From contig NZ_SDHX01000001.1 in NCBI RefSeq assembly GCF_004118375.1, positions 2,669,693 through 2,733,692 of the forward strand: a stretch of 64,000 bases of DNA, read 5' to 3'. The notes beneath the pieces were generated by a model that did no database searches, was not told where the DNA came from, and worked only from the letters and a program-made list of their open reading frames with translations. The translations under genes and the position numbers were made by a program. Shown in pieces: positions 16,798-25,190 of the stretch (the stretch's first letter is position 1; each line of letters starts with the position of its first letter). Source of the stretch: Oleiharenicola lentus (GTDB taxonomy: Bacteria > Verrucomicrobiota > Verrucomicrobiia > Opitutales > Opitutaceae).

Positions 16798-18240
16798 ATG
16801 CGCACTTTCTGCCTTCTGGCCCTCGCAGTTACCCTCCCGCTTTCCGCCGCTGCCTCCGAGCGCCAGCCGCACATCGTCATGATCGCACTCGACGATCTCA
16901 ACAATTGGATCGGCGCGCTCGGTGGACCTGCCCACACCCCCAATATCGACCGCCTCGCCGCTTCCGGCCGGCTTTTCACCAATGCCTACTGCGTCACTCC
17001 CGCTTGCAATCCCTCGCGAGTGGCGCTCCTGACCGGCTTGCGTCCGGAAACGACCGGCCAATACGAGAACGAAGGCAATTTTCGCCGTAAACGACAGGGG
17101 AACGACCAGCTCCTCACCCTGCCCCAGCGCCTGCAGCAACTTGGCTATCACACGGTCTCCGCCGGCAAGATCTTCCACCAGGGCCGCGGGACCGGCCCGA
17201 AACCCAACGACTTGTCCGATCCTGTTTCCTGGAATGAACAATATGTCGGCGGCACGGGCACCGGTGGCGCCCAAGCCTACCTCGATGAGAAAGGCTGGGC
17301 CAAATGGCTTCATGGTGACGACCACGGCATCAGCAATCCCTACGGGCTCCGATCCCCTCTCTGGGGACCAATCGATGAACGCAAGGAGGACACCGCCGAC
17401 TGGAAGATGGCCGGTTTTTGCGCCGAGGTGATCGCCCGGAAACACGACCAACCTTACTTCCTCGCCGCCGGCATTTTCCGCCCCCATGCGCCGTTGCTCG
17501 CACCCAAGGAATTCTTCGACCTCTATCCGTTGGACAAGGTGCTTGTGCCCTACGTGCCGCCCGATGAGTTCGCTGATATCCCCGGCATCGCCCGCGAAAA
17601 CTGGTCCACCCCGCTGGTCCGCGCCATGCAGCAGGAGGGTGAGTGGCAACGCGCTGTCCAGGCCTACCTCGCCTGCATCAGCTACGCGGATGCCTGCGTC
17701 GGCCGCATCCTCGATGCCATCGATCGCAGCCCCGACCGCGACAACACCATCGTCATTCTCTGGGGCGACCACGGCTGGCAACTCGGCCACAAGGACCGCT
17801 GGGAGAAGTTCTCCCTCTGGAAGCAGGGCACCCATTCCCCGCTCATCATCCGCGCCCGCGGCTTCACCCCCGGCCCCTCCGCCCGCGCCGTCTCCTTTCT
17901 CGATGTGACCCCGACGGTGTTGGAACTAGCCGGCACCTCCGTTCCCGCGGAACTCGAGGGCACCAGCCTCACGCCCCAGCTGCGCGATCCCGCCGCCAAG
18001 AGGGAAAAACCAGCCGTGGTCACCTATCTGCCCGGCAACAACTCCGTCGTCTTCGAGGACTGGAACTACATCCGCTATGCAGACGGCAGCGAGGAACTCT
18101 ACAACCACACGGTGGATCCCGCCGAATACACCAACCTCATGGGCAAGCCCGTCGCCGAGAAAATCACAGCTCTGCTCCGTCCGCACCTGCCAGTGACGCC
18201 TCCCGCCGACCTCACCCGCAACGTCCGCACCAACGACTGA
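16798..18240 (+). CDS. Exported sulfatase, iduronate-2-sulfatase-like (third copy)
   Basis: The start at 16798, two bases after the AraD1-like stop, gives a 480-residue protein with signal peptide MRTFCLLALAVTLPLSAAAS; a longer frame back to 16639 would lie inside the previous gene. D32-D33 (ALDDLNNW) are metal ligands and CNPSR begins at C70. GIFRPHAPLLAPKEFFDLY and WGDHGWQLGHKDRWEKFSL match the same sulfatase branch as the pair at the left of the window. Placement between cytoplasmic sugar-acid enzymes and exported glycan hydrolases in one packed transcript suggests desulfation and catabolism are co-induced. Confidence 0.93.
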   Translation: MRTFCLLALAVTLPLSAAASERQPHIVMIALDDLNNWIGALGGPAHTPNIDRLAASGRLFTNAYCVTPACNPSRVALLTGLRPETTGQYENEGNFRRKRQGNDQLLTLPQRLQQLGYHTVSAGKIFHQGRGTGPKPNDLSDPVSWNEQYVGGTGTGGAQAYLDEKGWAKWLHGDDHGISNPYGLRSPLWGPIDERKEDTADWKMAGFCAEVIARKHDQPYFLAAGIFRPHAPLLAPKEFFDLYPLDKVLVPYVPPDEFADIPGIARENWSTPLVRAMQQEGEWQRAVQAYLACISYADACVGRILDAIDRSPDRDNTIVILWGDHGWQLGHKDRWEKFSLWKQGTHSPLIIRARGFTPGPSARAVSFLDVTPTVLELAGTSVPAELEGTSLTPQLRDPAAKREKPAVVTYLPGNNSVVFEDWNYIRYADGSEELYNHTVDPAEYTNLMGKPVAEKITALLRPHLPVTPPADLTRNVRTND

Positions 18241-18249
18241 CCTCAGCCC

Positions 18250-19626
18250 ATGCGCCTGGCGCTGCTCGCTTCCACCTTCGCCCTCGCCTTGCCCCCGGTC
18301 GCGTTCGCGACTGTCTGGACCTACCCGGCCCCCGCCGAGGAATTCCGCTCCCCTGCCTACACGGTGCGCGTCACCCAGGACGGCCGCACCCAGGAATCCT
18401 TCGTCTATCACCATGCCCATCAGGACGAGCACCTGCGCGACCGGGGCACGGACTTCAACCACTGGACAACCTTCTCCTTCGCCGGCCCAATCACCGTCGA
18501 GGTCGCCCGCCTGTCCGGCCCCGCGGACGGCGGCGAAATTCTTCCCCTGGCACGCGGCCTCATGCCGTCCGTCTCGGGCCACACCCTCACCTTCACTCTC
18601 GATCGTCCGGAAAAACTCTACATCAGGTTTCCCGGCGCGGACGAGGATCCGCTGTTCATCTTTGCGGATCCGCCGGAGGAAGGCATCCCCGACCGCGCCG
18701 ACCCGCAGGTCATCTGGTTCGAGGCCGGCAAGGTGCACGACATCGGGGAGAAGTTCACCATCAAGTCCGGCCAGACCGTCTATATTCCCGGCGGTGCCTA
18801 CGTGAAAGGCTCTATCACCGCCGAGAATGCATCCGACATCACCGTGCGCGGACGCGGCATTCTCTCCGGCCTTGGCTATGCCCGCCGTCCCGGCACGGCC
18901 GGCATACCCTTCAACACCGTCATGTTCAACGGCAGTGGCGACCGTCAGCTCATCGAGGGCATCACCGTCACCAACCCCACCCACTTCTGCCTGCTCTCCC
19001 GCGGCCGGCTCACCACCCGCCACGTCAAGCTCTTCGGCTGGTGGCACCAGACCGACGGCTGGGGCGGCGGCGACGGATCCATCATCGAGGACAGTTTCCT
19101 CAAAGTGAACGACGACTCCGTTAAACTCTATGGCCGCGATCAGATCGCGCGCCGTCTCGTCATCTGGCAGCAGGTCAACGGCGCACCCTTTCAACTCGGC
19201 TGGGGTGGCGCCGGACAGCGCGCGACCAACTGCCTGGTCGAGGACATCGACCTCATCGCCAACGAGGCGGCCGACAAGACCGCACGCGAAACCAACCAGG
19301 CCTTCCTCAACCTGCGGCGGCAGTCGTCCGACAGTGTGATCGATGGCGTCACGCTCCGCCGCATCCGCATCGACACCGACGTGCCCATGCTCCTTGGTTT
19401 CATCGAGACCAAGGGCCGCGTCCGCAATATCCTGCTCGACGAAGTCACCGTCCGTGGCGTCCAGCGCGGGAAGAACTTTCTCCGCACCGAGGGCGACGGC
19501 CGCATCGAGGGCATCACGCTGCGCCAGGTTTCCATCAACGGGCGAATTCTCACCGCAGCCGACGAAGGCCTCTGGTCCACCACCGGTGACGTCACCGCCA
19601 TCCGCTTCGATCCCGCGGCCCCATGA
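18250..19626 (+). CDS. Exported beta-helix glycoside hydrolase, GH49-like
   Basis: This 458-residue protein has a signal peptide ending PPVAFA, an N-terminal beta-sandwich (about residues 20-165) and a right-handed beta-helix introduced by VYIPGGAYVKGSI and RGRGILSG. Candidate catalytic acids are D269 (HQTDGWGG) and D288-D289 (VNDDSVKLYG). The 19- and 20-residue spacing is the same as I recall for the three catalytic Asp of GH49 dextranase, and WQQVNGAPFQLGWGG also resembles that family. GH28 polygalacturonase-like enzymes are the alternative. A second protein with the same Asp spacing is encoded at 45102. It starts nine bases after the sulfatase and overlaps the lactonase by four. Confidence 0.8.
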   Translation: MRLALLASTFALALPPVAFATVWTYPAPAEEFRSPAYTVRVTQDGRTQESFVYHHAHQDEHLRDRGTDFNHWTTFSFAGPITVEVARLSGPADGGEILPLARGLMPSVSGHTLTFTLDRPEKLYIRFPGADEDPLFIFADPPEEGIPDRADPQVIWFEAGKVHDIGEKFTIKSGQTVYIPGGAYVKGSITAENASDITVRGRGILSGLGYARRPGTAGIPFNTVMFNGSGDRQLIEGITVTNPTHFCLLSRGRLTTRHVKLFGWWHQTDGWGGGDGSIIEDSFLKVNDDSVKLYGRDQIARRLVIWQQVNGAPFQLGWGGAGQRATNCLVEDIDLIANEAADKTARETNQAFLNLRRQSSDSVIDGVTLRRIRIDTDVPMLLGFIETKGRVRNILLDEVTVRGVQRGKNFLRTEGDGRIEGITLRQVSINGRILTAADEGLWSTTGDVTAIRFDPAAP

Positions 19627-20768
19627 AAGGATCCTTCCTCCCGGCCCTTCTCTCTTCGACCCTCACCCTGGCCCCGGCCGCCGCACCCATGCATCTCTAT
19701 CTCGGCACATCCACGAGCGAGGGCGGCCCCGGCATTCTCACCGCCACATTCGATGCCGACACTGGCACCGTCGGCGAACTCCGCCTAGCGGCCACCGTGG
19801 TTCAACCCGGCTTCTTCGCCCTGCATCCGACGCGCCCCATCCTCTACTCGACGATCCAAACCGGCGCCCCGGGCGACGCCGCCGGGGCCGTGGTTGCATT
19901 CACAATTGATCCGGCCACGGGAAAACTTGCCGAACTCGGCCGCCGCGCCACCGGCACGGCCTTTCCTGTCCATCTCTCGCTGACGCCCGACACCCGATAC
20001 CTGCTCACCTGCAGCTATGGCGGCGCCGCCGCCGCGGCGCTTCCCCTCACCCCTGACGGCGGACCCGGGGCGCCCGGCCCCGTCGAGCGTTTTTCCGGGT
20101 CCAGCGTGCATCCCGAGCGTCAGCAACGCGCCTTCCCCCATTCCATCAACGCCGATCCCACCGGCCGCCATGTCTTTGTGTGCGACCTCGGTGCCGACAC
20201 GATCGTTCGCTTCACGCTCAGCGACGCGGGAAGCCTGCAGCGGCTTGATCCGCCGGTCCGCGCCACCGCTCCCGGCGCCGGTCCGCGTCATCTCCGCTTT
20301 TCCGCCGACGGCCGCCACGCCTATGTGGTCAACGAACTGGCCAACACCCTCTCGGTCTACGCCCACGATCCCGCGCGCGCCGCCCTCGATGAGATCCAGA
20401 CCGTCCCTCTGCTGCCCGCGGATTTCAAGGGGCCACACACCGCCGCGGAGGTCCGCCTCCACCCCAACGGACGCTTTCTCTACGCCTCCAACCGCGGCCA
20501 CGAGGAACCTAGGCTGGATAGCATCACGGTGTTTGCCGTGGACCCGGCCGACGGCCGGCTGACCTTGATCGAGCGGGTGCCCACCGGTCACCACCCGCGA
20601 CACTTCACGCTCGACCCCACCGGGCGTTGGTTGCTCGTCGCTGCCCGCGAGTCGGACCGGCTGGAGCTGTTCTCATTGGATCCGGCCACCGGCCGCCTCC
20701 AACCCCACGGCGACACCATTCCTGTGCGCCGCCCCCTGAACCTCGTTTTCTTCACTCTTGACCGATAA
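19623..20768 (+). CDS. Lactonase, seven-bladed beta-propeller family
   Basis: This 381-residue protein has repeated propeller blades with phrases such as FALHPTRPILYSTIQ, INADPTGRHVFVCDLGADT, RHLRFSADGRHAYVVNE, VRLHPNGRFLYASNRG and HFTLDPTGRWLLVAARE, typical of the 6-phosphogluconolactonase-like (YbhE/PF10282) family. A probable signal peptide (MKGSFLPALLSSTLTLAPAAAP) suggests it acts outside the cytoplasm, unlike classical Pgl. It would hydrolyse an aldonolactone to the acid used by the dehydratase encoded five genes upstream. The start overlaps the preceding stop (ATGA). It closes the packed 14634-20768 module. Confidence 0.88.
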   Translation: MKGSFLPALLSSTLTLAPAAAPMHLYLGTSTSEGGPGILTATFDADTGTVGELRLAATVVQPGFFALHPTRPILYSTIQTGAPGDAAGAVVAFTIDPATGKLAELGRRATGTAFPVHLSLTPDTRYLLTCSYGGAAAAALPLTPDGGPGAPGPVERFSGSSVHPERQQRAFPHSINADPTGRHVFVCDLGADTIVRFTLSDAGSLQRLDPPVRATAPGAGPRHLRFSADGRHAYVVNELANTLSVYAHDPARAALDEIQTVPLLPADFKGPHTAAEVRLHPNGRFLYASNRGHEEPRLDSITVFAVDPADGRLTLIERVPTGHHPRHFTLDPTGRWLLVAARESDRLELFSLDPATGRLQPHGDTIPVRRPLNLVFFTLDR

Positions 20769-20784
20769 AGTTCCTTCGCCTGCT

Positions 20785-20970
20785 TCCGCTGCCGCTTCGC
20801 CTTGGTCCGCTTATGCGGAAGCTGCGACCCGACCGAACCTCCTGCCCATCGTGACCGACGACTGCACCTTCACCGACACCACCGTCTGCGGAGGCCGGCT
20901 CGCGCGCCGAACCCCGATCGCCTTGTCGCCGACCCCGAACTCGACCAGTTGGGGCTCGCCTTCACGTCGC
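20785..20970 (+). pseudogene. Decayed N-terminal fragment of a sulfatase
   Basis: In one frame the DNA encodes RPNLLPIVTDDCTFTDTTV followed by CGG; after a frame change between about 20896 and 20906 the next frame encodes APNPDRLVADPELDQLGLAFT. Together these follow the N-terminal layout of arylsulfatases of the type RPN-(I/L)-x-x-x-VTDDCT-x-x-D-...-GG-...-TPN-x-DRL-...-GL-x-FT. The metal-binding Asp pair remains, but no CxPSR signature follows and the match ends abruptly near 20970. It is a relic of a sixth sulfatase gene lost by frameshift and deletion downstream of the lactonase. Confidence 0.65.
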
Positions 20971-21019
20971 CCAAGACCGGTGCTGACCAGATGAGTCTGT
21001 GTGAAAATTCCTCGTCTGC

Positions 21020-22222
21020 TCAAGGTTCGCCGAGGACTAGCCGCAGAGTCCCATCGAGCACCGCCCGGACGGGCTCCCCGTTGCGCAGTGCCGGGTAATA
21101 ACGCACTTCGGCCAGCAACTCTGCATACGCTTCCTGTGGATCGCCGGCTTCGAGGCTCAATCGCCCGTTGGCGTCGACAACAAACCGCCGTTTCCGATCC
21201 CATTCCCCGGCGGACAAACCAGCAAGCTGCACCGGACGGGGATCGCGCCACATGATGGCCGGCTTGTGGGTGCCATCGGGAAACTTTAGCCGCCGTTGCA
21301 CGAGCAGATAGGTGAACGCTTTCTCCTCGTCGATCTCCATTCGACGATCCGAAAGGCTGGATGGCATTTCCTCTCCACCAGTGTAGAAGTGAATCCGAGT
21401 CGCCTTGAGCAAGTAACCCGGAGGGAGTCCGCCTCGCCGGATGGTTACCCGGCGAGGCGTTGATCCCAAGTCGCCCAGGCTTTTCACCACGACCTGCTGT
21501 TGCGTCTCCTCCGCGTCGGCGGCCTGATATTCCACAAACAGCACGACATACACGTCGCTGACCGACACCGGTGACGAGACGCTGAAATCTAGCTTGATTG
21601 CATCGTATTTTTCTTCGGCCAGAGCCTTCTCGTATTCCTGCTCCGCTATGCTGAGATCGGCGGGGCCCGCTGAGGCCGCCCCGCTGCGCACGTTTGCCAG
21701 CAGGGACGAGGCGCTCGCACTTGCCGCCATGGCCGATTGCCCGGTGCCCCGCAACGCCGACGAGGCGAAGCCGATCTCGTCGTCCTGATTGGCGAGGGCT
21801 CCGGACTCCTCCATCTGCTGCATTTGCTGCTGCACCGCCTGCGCGCTTAGCAGCATGTCCTGCACCTCCGCCCAGCGGGTGCGAGGGTCCGCCTTCGGGC
21901 TGTAGCAGCGGAGTGCGACTGTATTTTCGACTTTCAACTCCTCCACCCCGAATTGCAGTTCACGCTGCTGGCGCACCGTCCTGATCGAATCCAGTTTCCA
22001 GGTCGCGAGCCCGTCATCGGTCCGCACCCTCACTTGGTTCTCGTCGGCCCCGACCAGCGCTGCGAATCGGTTTCCATCCCGGCTCAGCTCCAAGGTTGAA
22101 CCGAGAAACAGCAGGCGAGGCGGTGGCGGGGGCTGCGCCGGCAGACGGCCGGCCAGCAGCAGGGCAAAGCAGGCCACACCCGTCAGACGTAGGAATCTAG
22201 TGTTTCGAGGCGGTGTTTTCAT
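21020..22222 (-). CDS. Exported protein of unknown function, last gene of the Ton cluster
   Basis: The start at 22222 gives 400 residues with signal peptide MKTPPRNTRFLRLTGVACFA and a short proline run (QPPPPPR). I recognise no family. The mature region includes a beta-rich part (LLFLGSTLELSRDGNRFAAL), a Gln/Glu-rich helical segment (AQAVQQQMQQMEES), and further strands with YVVLFVEYQA and YLLVQRRLKFPDG. It overlaps the TPR gene upstream by 26 bases and so is translated with the Ton system. An accessory role in the Ton machinery or in binding the receptor is possible but unsupported by motifs. The longer frame back to 22651 is rejected because it lies inside the TPR gene. Confidence 0.8.
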   Translation of the reverse strand: MKTPPRNTRFLRLTGVACFALLLAGRLPAQPPPPPRLLFLGSTLELSRDGNRFAALVGADENQVRVRTDDGLATWKLDSIRTVRQQRELQFGVEELKVENTVALRCYSPKADPRTRWAEVQDMLLSAQAVQQQMQQMEESGALANQDDEIGFASSALRGTGQSAMAASASASSLLANVRSGAASAGPADLSIAEQEYEKALAEEKYDAIKLDFSVSSPVSVSDVYVVLFVEYQAADAEETQQQVVVKSLGDLGSTPRRVTIRRGGLPPGYLLKATRIHFYTGGEEMPSSLSDRRMEIDEEKAFTYLLVQRRLKFPDGTHKPAIMWRDPRPVQLAGLSAGEWDRKRRFVVDANGRLSLEAGDPQEAYAELLAEVRYYPALRNGEPVRAVLDGTLRLVLGEP

Positions 22223-23555
22223 GAGACTCCAACAGAAGGGTGACGCGGTCCAATTGGGCCTGCAGCACCGGTGAAGGCTGCAGCGCCAGGGCTGCGCGCA
22301 AGTGCCCGGCGCAGGCGGCGAAATCGTGTTGGTCGAGCGCGAGATTGGCCTGTTCGATGGTAGCTTCGAGCTGCACGGTCTCGATTCGCATGGCCCGCTC
22401 CAGAGCGAGTGCGGCCAAGCCGGGGCGTCCGGCCCGCCGCTGCAAACGGCCCAGCTGCAGCAATGCCTCGCCGTCAAGGGGATGCCGCTGGACGAGTTTA
22501 TCCCAAGCAACCACCGCCTCGTTTCGGCGACCGGTAGCCTCCAGCCACATTGCGCGCACCCGCGCGACGACATCCGCACGGCCTTCCCCGGGGTTGCGCT
22601 CCAGTTCCTCCAAGAGTCCCCCGGCTTCATCAAGCCGGCCGGCCGCGACAAGACTCCGGGCGAAAGCCAGCGAGTGCTCCGCGCCCAGCGCCGGATGTGT
22701 CCGTCTCAGTTCCGCATAGTTCTCCAGCGCCTCGCTCCGGAGCCCGGCGGCCGCCTGCGCGCGGGCCAGCTGCAACCGAACGTCGCCTCCGGCTCCTTCG
22801 AGTCGGGCCGCGGTTTCCAACGTAGCCAGCGCCTCGATGGCCCGGCCCTGATGCTGTTGGACGCTGGCCAGCAGTAGCCAGGGCTGCACCACCGCCGGTT
22901 GCAGGCGGATCATCTCTTCCAGCAACAACTCGGCCTTGCGCCATTCGCCGGCCTCGAGCGCCACCCGCATCAGGCCCGCGGCCCAGTCCACATTGCTCCG
23001 GTCAAGCAGATAGGCCTGCTCGTAGGCCGCCTCCGCCAATCGGCCGCGGCCCGTGGACTCCAGGCAGTAGCCCAGCCAGCCGTAGGTGCGTGCCGCCCGG
23101 TCGCCCAAGGCTAGGGCGCGGGCAAAACAGGGCTCAGCCTCGCGAAAGTGACCCCGGGTGTAGTGCAGTATCCCCAGGTTGAGCCAAGCGCGGACAAACT
23201 CCGGGAACCGCTCGGTGGCGGATCGCAGCCGCTTGGCGGCGTCTTCATAACGCTGTCGCTCGAGGTAAAGGCTGCCCAAAACGAACTCAAAGGCCGGGCT
23301 CTCCGGCTTGTCGTCAGCCACGAGCGATTCGAGCAATTGCAGGGCAAACTCCGGCTGCAATGGAATCATCTGCACGACCTGCGTGTAAAGCGCGTGCTCG
23401 TCGGCGGTCATTTCGGGTTCACGGTTGCGCAGAAGATTGTAACTGCTGTTGATGACCGTCGTCCCGACCGCGGGCTTGGCCTTCTGCGCCAGCGGACCCG
23501 CGCACAGCGAGCCAAGGATCCCCAGACACGCGAAACACTGCAGCAGGTGGCGCAT
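22197..23555 (-). CDS. Exported TPR protein of the Ton cluster
   Basis: This 452-residue protein has a signal peptide (MRHLLQCFACLGILGSLCAG) and repeated TPR helices over most of its length: RAWLNLGILHYTRGHFREAE, YGWLGYCLESTGRGRLAEA, PWLLLASVQQHQGRAIEA and QLGRLQRRAGRPGLAALALE. TPR proteins close the TtpC-type Ton operons of marine gammaproteobacteria, where they are thought to assist receptor energisation. The start at 23555 lies two bases after the TonB stop. It probably acts in the periplasm as a protein-binding scaffold. Confidence 0.85.
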   Translation of the reverse strand: MRHLLQCFACLGILGSLCAGPLAQKAKPAVGTTVINSSYNLLRNREPEMTADEHALYTQVVQMIPLQPEFALQLLESLVADDKPESPAFEFVLGSLYLERQRYEDAAKRLRSATERFPEFVRAWLNLGILHYTRGHFREAEPCFARALALGDRAARTYGWLGYCLESTGRGRLAEAAYEQAYLLDRSNVDWAAGLMRVALEAGEWRKAELLLEEMIRLQPAVVQPWLLLASVQQHQGRAIEALATLETAARLEGAGGDVRLQLARAQAAAGLRSEALENYAELRRTHPALGAEHSLAFARSLVAAGRLDEAGGLLEELERNPGEGRADVVARVRAMWLEATGRRNEAVVAWDKLVQRHPLDGEALLQLGRLQRRAGRPGLAALALERAMRIETVQLEATIEQANLALDQHDFAACAGHLRAALALQPSPVLQAQLDRVTLLLESHENTASKH

Positions 23556-23557
23556 GA

Positions 23558-24289
23558 TCACAGGGCGTAAGGATTGGCTACTCCTGGACGCTGGAGCACA
23601 ATCGGCTGCTGCACCCAACAATCCACCGCACGTCCCTGCTTGACGGCCGGCTGGAAATTCCAGCGGCGAACGGCATCGATCACCACGGGATCGATCCGGC
23701 GATGCACGCCCTGCACCAGTTGGAGCTTGCTCACCTTGCCCTTGGCCGTGACCACAAAGAGCAGAACGACGGCCGACCGGCGGTCGCGTGGGAGGAGTGA
23801 GTAGTCCACTTGGGGAATCCGCGGATCGAGCGCCACCGGGACTCGCTCCACCTCGCCGGCAGTGAAGGTGCGCTCCCACTGCAAGCCGCCTGGTTGCACC
23901 TCGGGCATGAAAGCCTCCCGGGCGAAGTGCAGATCCACACGGGATTCGGGCCGGGGCGCCGCCAATCTGATATCCTGCAGCGACACGAAGGCTGGCGCTT
24001 CCGGCGCGGGCGCACGGACCGGTGCGATTTCCCTCGGCACCGTCGCTCCCCCTGCCGGCGGTTCAGGGATGGGCGGCACGGGCGGTGGCGGCGGTGGCGG
24101 CATCGCCATCTCAACGGCCCAGGGAATCGCGGGATCGGGCACCGGATCCACATCCCGCTGGTTCAACCAGGCAAACCCCAGCAGAATCAAGCCGCTGCCG
24201 CCCACTCCACCTGCAACCGCGAGCAGCCGGTGGCCGCGCGCCAGGTTGTCCGGCGATCCCAGTTCCACCGCGTCAGAAACCGGCTTCAT
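23558..24289 (-). CDS. tonB: TonB energy transducer
   Basis: This 243-residue protein has a cytoplasmic N-terminus, one membrane segment (LLAVAGGVGGSGLILLGFAW, about residues 22-41), a proline-rich periplasmic spacer (MPPPPPPPVPPIPEPP) and a TonB C-terminal domain with DRRSAVVLLFVVTAKGKVSK and DAVRRWNFQPAVKQGR. It carries energy from the ExbB/ExbD motor to outer-membrane receptors. It overlaps exbD by four bases. The C-terminal FQPA..G...V signature is well conserved. Confidence 0.93.
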   Translation of the reverse strand: MKPVSDAVELGSPDNLARGHRLLAVAGGVGGSGLILLGFAWLNQRDVDPVPDPAIPWAVEMAMPPPPPPPVPPIPEPPAGGATVPREIAPVRAPAPEAPAFVSLQDIRLAAPRPESRVDLHFAREAFMPEVQPGGLQWERTFTAGEVERVPVALDPRIPQVDYSLLPRDRRSAVVLLFVVTAKGKVSKLQLVQGVHRRIDPVVIDAVRRWNFQPAVKQGRAVDCWVQQPIVLQRPGVANPYAL

Positions 24290-24702
24290 GGCGATCCTTC
24301 CTCCACGGTCGCAAATCGCACGCGGGTCAGGCCTGCCTCCCGCGCCGCAGCGTAAACCGTTGCAAAGCTCCCGTGCGTCGCGGCCCGGTCGGCACGGATA
24401 ACCAGCAGCTGTTCAGGCCGGACAGCAGCCCGGCGAAGCACCGTCGCAAGTTGCGCCGCACTGACTGGCTGCCCGTCGTAGTAGATATGGTTGTCCGATG
24501 TTACAGCGACCAAGAGCGCATCGCTCTCGGGGCGGGTGACCCCGCGCACATCCGGCTTCTCAACGTCGATACCGGGTTCCTGAACAAACACACTCGAGAC
24601 CACAAAGAAGATCAGGAGGATGAACATGCAGTCGAGCATCGGCGTCAGGTCGATCGCCGGTGCCGTGGAGGTGGCAGCCTGATGTTGGCGGAGGATTCTC
24701 AT
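24286..24702 (-). CDS. exbD: Biopolymer transport protein ExbD
   Basis: This 138-residue protein begins with a short cytoplasmic part, then DLTPMLDCMFILLIFF, the ExbD/TolR transmembrane helix with the proton-path aspartate D24. The periplasmic domain ends DRAATHGSFATVYAAAREAG, the typical ExbD C-terminal helix. It starts by a four-base overlap with exbB and overlaps tonB by four bases, so all three subunits are translated together. Confidence 0.95.
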   Translation of the reverse strand: MRILRQHQAATSTAPAIDLTPMLDCMFILLIFFVVSSVFVQEPGIDVEKPDVRGVTRPESDALLVAVTSDNHIYYDGQPVSAAQLATVLRRAAVRPEQLLVIRADRAATHGSFATVYAAAREAGLTRVRFATVEEGSP

Positions 24703-25190
24703 ACAGCCCGGAGCGAGCGCTCCTCAATTTCTACGGCTTCGCGCATCCGGCGTCGCATCTGGCGCTCAGCCCCTTGCAGGAGGATGAGGCCCGTGATCGC
24801 CACACCGAGTCCCAATTCTGTCGTGTAGAGCGCTAGGGCGAGCCCGTCGGCCATGTCGGCCACCGTGCGCCGGCCGCCCTCCGCCGCGATCACGGAGAAA
24901 AGTTCGGTCATGCCGAGAACCGTGCCGAACAATCCCAACAAGGGAGCAACCGCGATGCCCAGGCGAGTCAGTTCCTGACGCCGCGAGAACGCCGCAGCGG
25001 CCTCGGCCCGCCACTGGCGCAACGCCCCGGCGAGCCCGGCTTGCGGCACGACGGCATTCAGCCGGAGGCGCAACCCGCGCACCCAAAATAGCGTCAGGAG
25101 GCCCTGCGCATACAACCAGGCGGCGAGCAGCAGCAGCGCAACCGCCACGACGCCTCCCTGCCGGACAAACTGGATCACGCTCGCGCTCAT
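24699..25190 (-). CDS. exbB: ExbB-like MotA/TolQ proton channel subunit
   Basis: The start at 25190 gives 163 residues. A first membrane segment (GGVVAVALLLLAAWLYAQGL) is followed by the MotA/TolQ/ExbB core with LGIAVAPLLGLFGTVLGMTE and ALYTTELGLGVAITGLILLQ, the two helices that line the channel. It is close to the short ExbB2 proteins of TtpC-type Ton systems. It overlaps the TtpC-like gene by four bases and exbD by four. Confidence 0.93.
   Translation of the reverse strand: MSASVIQFVRQGGVVAVALLLLAAWLYAQGLLTLFWVRGLRLRLNAVVPQAGLAGALRQWRAEAAAAFSRRQELTRLGIAVAPLLGLFGTVLGMTELFSVIAAEGGRRTVADMADGLALALYTTELGLGVAITGLILLQGAERQMRRRMREAVEIEERSLRAV

Noticed and set aside
18250-19626. Pectate lyase assignment of the beta-helix protein
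   Set aside because: The Asp-rich D-18-DD pattern and the N-terminal beta-sandwich fit GH49/GH28 hydrolases better than a lyase.
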